This document shows positions 7,323 through 10,978 of a stretch of DNA of 10,978 nt, in pieces. This DNA comes from Asparagopsis taxiformis (taxonomy: Eukaryota; Rhodophyta; Florideophyceae; Bonnemaisoniales; Bonnemaisoniaceae): contig JALQPE010001202.1 in NCBI GenBank assembly GCA_030407315.1, forward strand, positions 1 through 10,978, given 5' to 3'. How positions within the stretch are numbered: the stretch's first letter is position 1; the number at the start of each line of letters is the position of its first letter. Position numbers and translations under genes: made by a program. A model generated the notes under the pieces. It made no database searches and was not told where the DNA came from. It saw only the letters and a program-made list of their open reading frames with translations.

Positions 7323-8041
7323 ATGATGAAAAAAATTGTTGCTATTGCAGCCTTTTTATCGCTAAGTTTATCCATGATGGCTCAAGATGATCTTCGCTTC
7401 GGATTTCAACTGAGTCCTTCTTTTAGCTGGATGAACACTAATACCTCAAAAATAAACCCCAGTGGAACGAATCTAGGCCTTAAGCTCGGCATGACTGGAG
7501 AGTACTACTTCAGAGAGAACTATGCCTTTACTAGTGGAATTGGGTTTTATTTCAACAATGGAGGAACTTTACTACACGACTTTGGCGGTACCTACTGGCC
7601 AAACTCAGACCTTCCTTCTTCATTGGATACGCTGCCAAATAATGTGAAACTGAAATACAGCATCCAATATCTAGAGATTCCTTTGGGCTTAAAGCTCAGG
7701 ACTAGAGAATTTGGATACCTCAGATATTTCATGGAGCCGGCGATTACCATTGGCTTAAAACACAGGCTAGAGGAACCATTGAAGGAACTGGAGTGAAGAG
7801 TGATGAGAAATACAATATTCGGAAAGAAGTAAATATTCTCAATCTCTCCTGGGCATTGGCGCTGGAGTTGAATATGGAATTTCCGATAATACCAGCTTGA
7901 TAGCCGGTTTAGGTTTTCAAGTCGGCTTACTGATGCCACGGATGATAAGGGGCAAGTGTTTGACCCCGAACGTGGAACCGTCAGAGAAAGGTCCAAAGGA
8001 ACAAACAACAGTATTACTATTCGCCTGGGAATTTGTTCTAA
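7323..8041 (+). CDS. Outer-membrane beta-barrel protein (PorT-like family)
   Basis: The protein starts MMKKIVAIAAFLSLSLSMMAQ, a classical signal peptide probably cut after AQ. Alternating beta strands with turns follow: LGLKLGMTGEYYF, YAFTSGIGFYFNNGG, LKYSIQYLEIPLGLKLR, YFMEPAITIGLK, LGIGAGVEYGISDNTSLIAG and GFQVGFTDATDDKG. The final strand NSITIRLGILF ends in Phe, as outer-membrane barrels do. This fits the PF13568 type of eight-stranded barrel; the cargo or partner is unknown. Four single-base losses (near 7760, 7852, 7925 and 8034) break it; the longest frame stops early at 7796. Corrected, it is about 240 residues. It is monocistronic, with its own promoter and terminator. Confidence 0.85.
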
Positions 8042-8111
8042 GCCGATATCATGCCGTTGTTTTGGAAGAGCTGGGGTGTTCAGTTTACAGCTTGTTCCTA
8101 TTTTAGTTAGG

Positions 8112-8190
8112 AAACTGATTTAAACCGGTCTATCTGTAGCTTGCATTGTCTAGGCAGATGATTAGGTTTAAATCAGTTTTGTTGTTTTAG
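8112..8190 (+). terminator. Terminator hairpin after the beta-barrel gene
   Basis: AAACTGATTTAAACC (8112-8126) and GGTTTAAATCAGTTT (8165-8179) form a perfect 15-bp inverted repeat, followed by the T-rich TTTTGTTGTTTT. An inner ATCTG/CAGAT pair can extend the fold. It lies 70 bases past the stop, in the convergent gap before the end of the DUF2306 gene. The AT-rich stem and 38-nt loop are unusual for a plain terminator. Confidence 0.65.
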
Positions 8191-8221
8191 GATAGCACAA
8201 TGCTGAATGCTGACAAGCTAC
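8136..8221. repeat. Second inverted repeat interleaved with the terminator hairpin
   Basis: GTAGCTTG and GCATTGT in the terminator loop (8136-8149) are matched in reverse by ACAATGC (8197-8203) and CAAGCTAC (8214-8221), with a 10-nt insertion between the two halves. The loop of the first hairpin could therefore pair with downstream sequence, forming an alternative or pseudoknot-like structure. Confidence 0.4.
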
Positions 8222-8224
8222 GGT

Positions 8225-9038
8225 CTAGTTCTCACCCGTCACCAATTCTAAAATAGCTGGCCCCCAATAATGCTTGGTGAAAAAGTAGGTGGCCAAGACG
8301 AGAAAAGCAGTAGAATAAACAATCCTGCTGCTGCTATCTGTTTGGCAATGGCTGTTCTCATAATGCTCTACGGCCAATAAAAACTTCTGCTACTAGGAGA
8401 TTAGGGATATAAAAAAAGAAATCCATAAAATAGTCAAATGGTCCCTGGAAGGTATTGGAATGCCCTAAACCATCTGTAAAGAGAAACCAGAAGCCATAGT
8501 CCATCCGATAGAGCCAAGACCCGATAGCTAATGCGAAAAGCCTAATTGCCCAGGCGCGATGCTGTTCAAACCGCTTAGATCGGCATGTCGAAATGTCTCA
8601 ACAGCAGCAACAAACATAGCCAGTCCATAGCCAGCGAAGCCGATATCCATAATGAGTCCCCCAATCGTCCCCTTTATAAATATGACATCAGGCCGCCCAC
8701 GGCTGTCAAGAGGAAGCCAATACATACACTCGACCCAACCATCGGTGCAAGGCAGGGTATTTCTCCCGAATGTAAGTGATGAGCTGAATACATCCTAGAA
8801 CTAAAATAATTCCTCCAGCGGCGAAATGTATCCCGATTCCGATAGTCGCAGCCTCTGTGCGTTCGTCATAGAGTCCGGGTAGAATTTCATTCCATTGTGC
8901 GGTATCTCCTTTTAGTAAGGCGACGAAATAAAAGGACAGGATAAATAAACCAAATAAGGTGGCACTAAGCCAAACAGTGGCAACTAGCAATTGCCCTCCT
9001 AGCTTGACAACAGTATCAGTTCTTGTAGCTTCAACCAT
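8225..9038 (-). CDS. DUF2306 family integral membrane protein
   Basis: The function is unknown. The protein shows a first membrane helix (LLVATVWLSATLFGLFIL), a lumen-facing loop, then a second helix (GIHFAAGGIILVLGCIQLI). After that comes the family signature ALHRWLGRVYVLASS, with the His and Arg that suggest a cytochrome- or ferric-reductase-like core. Further helices are KGTIGGLIMDIGFAGYGL, HRAWAIRLFALAIGSWLYRM, FYIPNLLVAEVFI and AAGLFILLLFLVLATYFF, ending ILELVTGEN. At least four frameshifts occur, near 8716, 8690, 8568 and 8300. With them corrected the length is about 271 residues. The last helix could instead be a separate small membrane protein starting MRTAIAKQ near 8366, but continuity fits better. 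It is divergent from nadC. Confidence 0.8.
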
Positions 9039-9223
9039 TATAGATTATCTTGATAAATATGAATAATTAAAGAAACTAAAATCTTTAATACTTTGCTGCA
9101 TGTAAGGAATTGAAGCTTTAGTCCTGTAGTAGGAACATCTATTTTCTACCGGCTCTCCTACATGAGGCCCTTACCGAATTCTTTGATATTCAGCACACCA
9201 TGCGCCTCATTGGTAAATTTGCT

Positions 9224-9231
9224 TATCTTTG
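9224..9231 (+). promoter_or_regulatory. -7 promoter element (TATCTTTG) for nadC
   Basis: TATCTTTG followed by CGGC is an exact TAnnTTTG match 25 bases before the nadC ATG. Transcription would start near 9238. No TTG -33 box is seen at 19 bases, though TTG occurs closer, at 9210-9212. Confidence 0.6.
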
Positions 9232-9256
9232 CGGCGAAAAAACAAGCTATAAGAAA

Positions 9257-10120
9257 ATGAGTACCAGCCAGATAATGTTTTAGCGGAAAAGATCGATGCA
9301 TTTATCACTCAAGCTTTGCAAGAAGATGTAGGCCCTGGAGATTACACCTCTCTTGCCTGTATTCCAGCGGACGCTAGAAGCAAAGCTAAATTATTAGTAA
9401 AAGATCCGGGTGTGATTGCGGGTATTCCTGTAGCTGAAGCCATATTTAAGAAAGTAGATCCAGAGGCTGTATTGGATGTCAAAATACAAGATGGATCGGC
9501 GGTAAGTGTAGGTGACATTGCCTTCTATGTGGATTGTAATTCGCAAGCGCTATTGAAAGCCGAAAGGCTGGTACTTAATACCATGCAGCGCATGAGTGGG
9601 ATTGCTACGAAAAGTAATCGCTTTGTTTTTGAGGTAGAAGATCTCTCTACAAAAATTCTGGATACGCGTAAGACAACGCCCAATTTTAGATTCTTGGAAA
9701 ATGGGCTGGGAGAATTGTGGGTTGTCACAACTATCGCGATGGCCTATATGATCGAATAATGATCAAAGACAACCATATAGACGCCTGCGGAGGGATTCAA
9801 CCTGCCATTGAAACGGTTGCTAATATCGTTTGATAATAAATTGTCCCTTGAGATTACGGTTGAAGTACGCAATCTGGTAGAGCTACATGAAGTGATGGAG
9901 ATAGTAAGGTGGATCGAATCATGTTAGACAATTTCGAATTGCCGCTGTTGGAAGAAGCTATGCTACCATTGATCGGCAATATGAAACAGAAGCTTCTGGT
10001 GGAATTAATATCAATAATGTTGCGCAAGGTAGCACAAACGGGGTTGATTACATCTCAGTAGGAGCCCTGACACACTCCTCAACTAGCTTGGATTTAAGCC
10101 TTAAGGTTATCAAGGATTAA
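9257..10120 (+). CDS. nadC: Nicotinate-nucleotide (quinolinate) pyrophosphorylase, carboxylating
   Basis: This enzyme converts quinolinate and PRPP to nicotinate mononucleotide, CO2 and pyrophosphate in de novo NAD synthesis (EC 2.4.2.19), in the cytosol. Visible family motifs in order are QALQEDVGPGDYTS, DPGVIAGIPVAE, ERLVLNTMQRMSGIAT, LDTRKTTPNFRFLEKWA, GLYDRIMIKDNHID, LEITVEVRNLVEL, VDRIMLDNFELPL, ETEASGGININNVAQ and GVDYISVGALTHSS. Lysines and arginines of the active site are retained. At least five single-base losses occur, near 9280, 9702, 9825, 9905 and 9980. Corrected, the length is about 287 residues, as expected. ATG 9257 is chosen because the residues before QEDVGPGD (AEKIDAFITQAL) belong to the family and the promoter precedes it. 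nadA and nadB are not in the window. Confidence 0.93.
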
Positions 10121-10202
10121 GAAGCTGTCAAATTCGGAGCAATAAAAATTGTTGGTTATCCTATTATCCAATGGGTAAGCCCTTAAAATCATTACACAAA
10201 GA

Positions 10203-10460
10203 ATGATAAAAGAGGCAATGATAACCAAAATCGGAGTCTTTCAGATAATTCTGATCGTTGGGTGTCATGATCTAATGCTTGTGGCTGAGTAATTTGTTCA
10301 TCAAGAAGGCTACGGCACACCAGCGGTTGCTTTAGGGAAAGAGGAGAGGTCGTATCAACCCAATGAACGAATTCTCCAGGAAGAAGGCATAACAAAACGT
10401 ATACCTCAATCCTTATCAGCCAAAGAGCAAAAGAATGCCAGAATTTGGCAGGCTAGGTAG
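10203..10460 (+). CDS. Possible small lipoprotein ORF interrupted by one in-frame stop
   Basis: I do not recognise this protein. From ATG 10203 (or 10218) the frame reads MITKIGVFQIILIVGC, which looks like a lipoprotein signal with lipobox IVGC, then stops at TAA 10290. The same frame is then open for 55 codons (YQPNERILQEEGITKRIP, SLSAKEQKNARIW) to TAG 10458. That tail is hydrophilic and protein-like. Given the error rate here, the TAA may be a sequencing error, giving about 85 residues. It is downstream of nadC and overlaps the end of pyrD by 8 bases on the opposite strand. Chance is a real alternative. Confidence 0.3.
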
Positions 10461-10978
10461 TTGCCACTGGGGCGTGTTTGCTGAGCAACTGTTGATTGAT
10501 TTGTTTTATTAGTGCTGGCCCTCATAAATAAGTCCTGTATAACTTGCACCAAATCTGCACCTGCCTCCAACTTTTCTATGCGCTGGCTGCGGAGTGAATT
10601 CCTCCTACTCCAATAATTACCGATTCAGCAGGAAGTTTCTTTCTGATATAGCGAATTACCTCAGTAGACCTAGTTTGTAAGATTTTCGCTTAAGCCACCT
10701 GCGCAATTTGTTCCAACTGCTGATCGCTAGTTTGTAGATCAGCTCGGCTAATAGTCGTATTGGTAGCGATAATGCCTTGAATGGCGGTGTCACCTATAAT
10801 ATCCACAATATCATCTAACTGCCATCTGTAAGGTCTGGTGCGATTTTGAGGAGATAGGCTTAGGATGATCTTTTTGTTGGTTAAGTTCCTGTAGTTGGCT
10901 TAACAGAGCGGTTAAGGGTTCTTTTTCCTGAAGATCTCGAAGATTAGGCGTGTTGGGGGAACTTACATTGACTACAAA
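10453..10978 (-). CDS. pyrD: Dihydroorotate dehydrogenase (quinone), class 2, C-terminal part
   Basis: PyrD oxidises dihydroorotate to orotate in pyrimidine synthesis, using FMN and passing electrons to membrane quinone. The 5' half lies beyond the right edge. Visible motifs in gene order are [16 protein letters not shown] (FMN and substrate contact region with Asn residues), LLKIAPDLT (the FMN-binding Lys), [32 protein letters not shown] and [16 protein letters not shown], ending [14 protein letters not shown]. The GLIYEGP end is typical of the class 2, membrane-associated type. At least six single-base indels break it, for example near 10840, 10820, 10700 and 10590. It is convergent with nadC. 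Confidence 0.9.

Noticed and set aside
7592..8008. Open frame of 138 codons on the minus strand
   Set aside because: It lies antisense to the beta-barrel gene, whose strands and C-terminal Phe explain the region.
10192..10395. Open frame of 67 codons on the minus strand
   Set aside because: No recognisable motif and no promoter; it overlaps the plus-strand small lipoprotein candidate, which has a better leader.
1..10978. Defence system, CRISPR array, phage or secondary-metabolite cluster
   Set aside because: No repeat-spacer pattern, nuclease, methyltransferase, integrase or synthase motif was found; the genes are housekeeping and envelope functions in alternating directions.

Overview
This window looks like a piece of a Bacteroidota chromosome, possibly Saprospiria or a related class; the lineage is inferred and the phylum is the safer call. 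The evidence is a set of families typical of that phylum: a GldB-type lipoprotein, a PorT-like outer-membrane beta-barrel, a DUF937 protein, a single-helix TatA and a conserved lipoprotein with a CDWT motif. Exact copies of the Bacteroidota -7 promoter element TAnnTTTG sit in front of several genes, and Shine-Dalgarno sites are mostly absent.

The main complication is that every gene is broken by single-base indels, about 30 or more in 11 kb, mostly losses and often in short homopolymers. Shifting frame at these points restores family motifs and catalytic residues. I therefore read the genes as intact in the organism and the breaks as errors of an uncorrected single-molecule read or assembly. 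CDS coordinates below span whole genes across the breaks.

Layout from left to right: conserved lipoprotein (minus, cut by the left edge); MltD-like lytic transglycosylase (plus) with a strong terminator; a gene-free stretch of about 1.2 kb (2203-3440) full of inverted repeats, including a 183-bp element with terminal inverted repeats, a 20-bp tandem repeat and a nested 100-nt stem-loop; DUF937 protein (plus); tatA (minus); an isopenicillin N synthase-like Fe(II)/2-oxoglutarate oxygenase (minus); a 506-bp gene-free gap holding a second small inverted-repeat element; gldB-like lipoprotein (minus); outer-membrane beta-barrel (plus) with a terminator; DUF2306 membrane protein (minus); nadC (plus); a doubtful small lipoprotein ORF (plus); and pyrD (minus, cut by the right edge).

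The genes are single transcription units in alternating directions, not one operon or a defence or biosynthetic cluster. Functionally they are housekeeping and envelope genes: peptidoglycan turnover (mltD), Tat export (tatA), NAD synthesis (nadC), pyrimidine synthesis (pyrD) and surface or outer-membrane proteins. I see no rRNA, tRNA, CRISPR array or intact transposase. The most unusual material is the structured non-coding DNA at 2820-3364 and 5850-6015.
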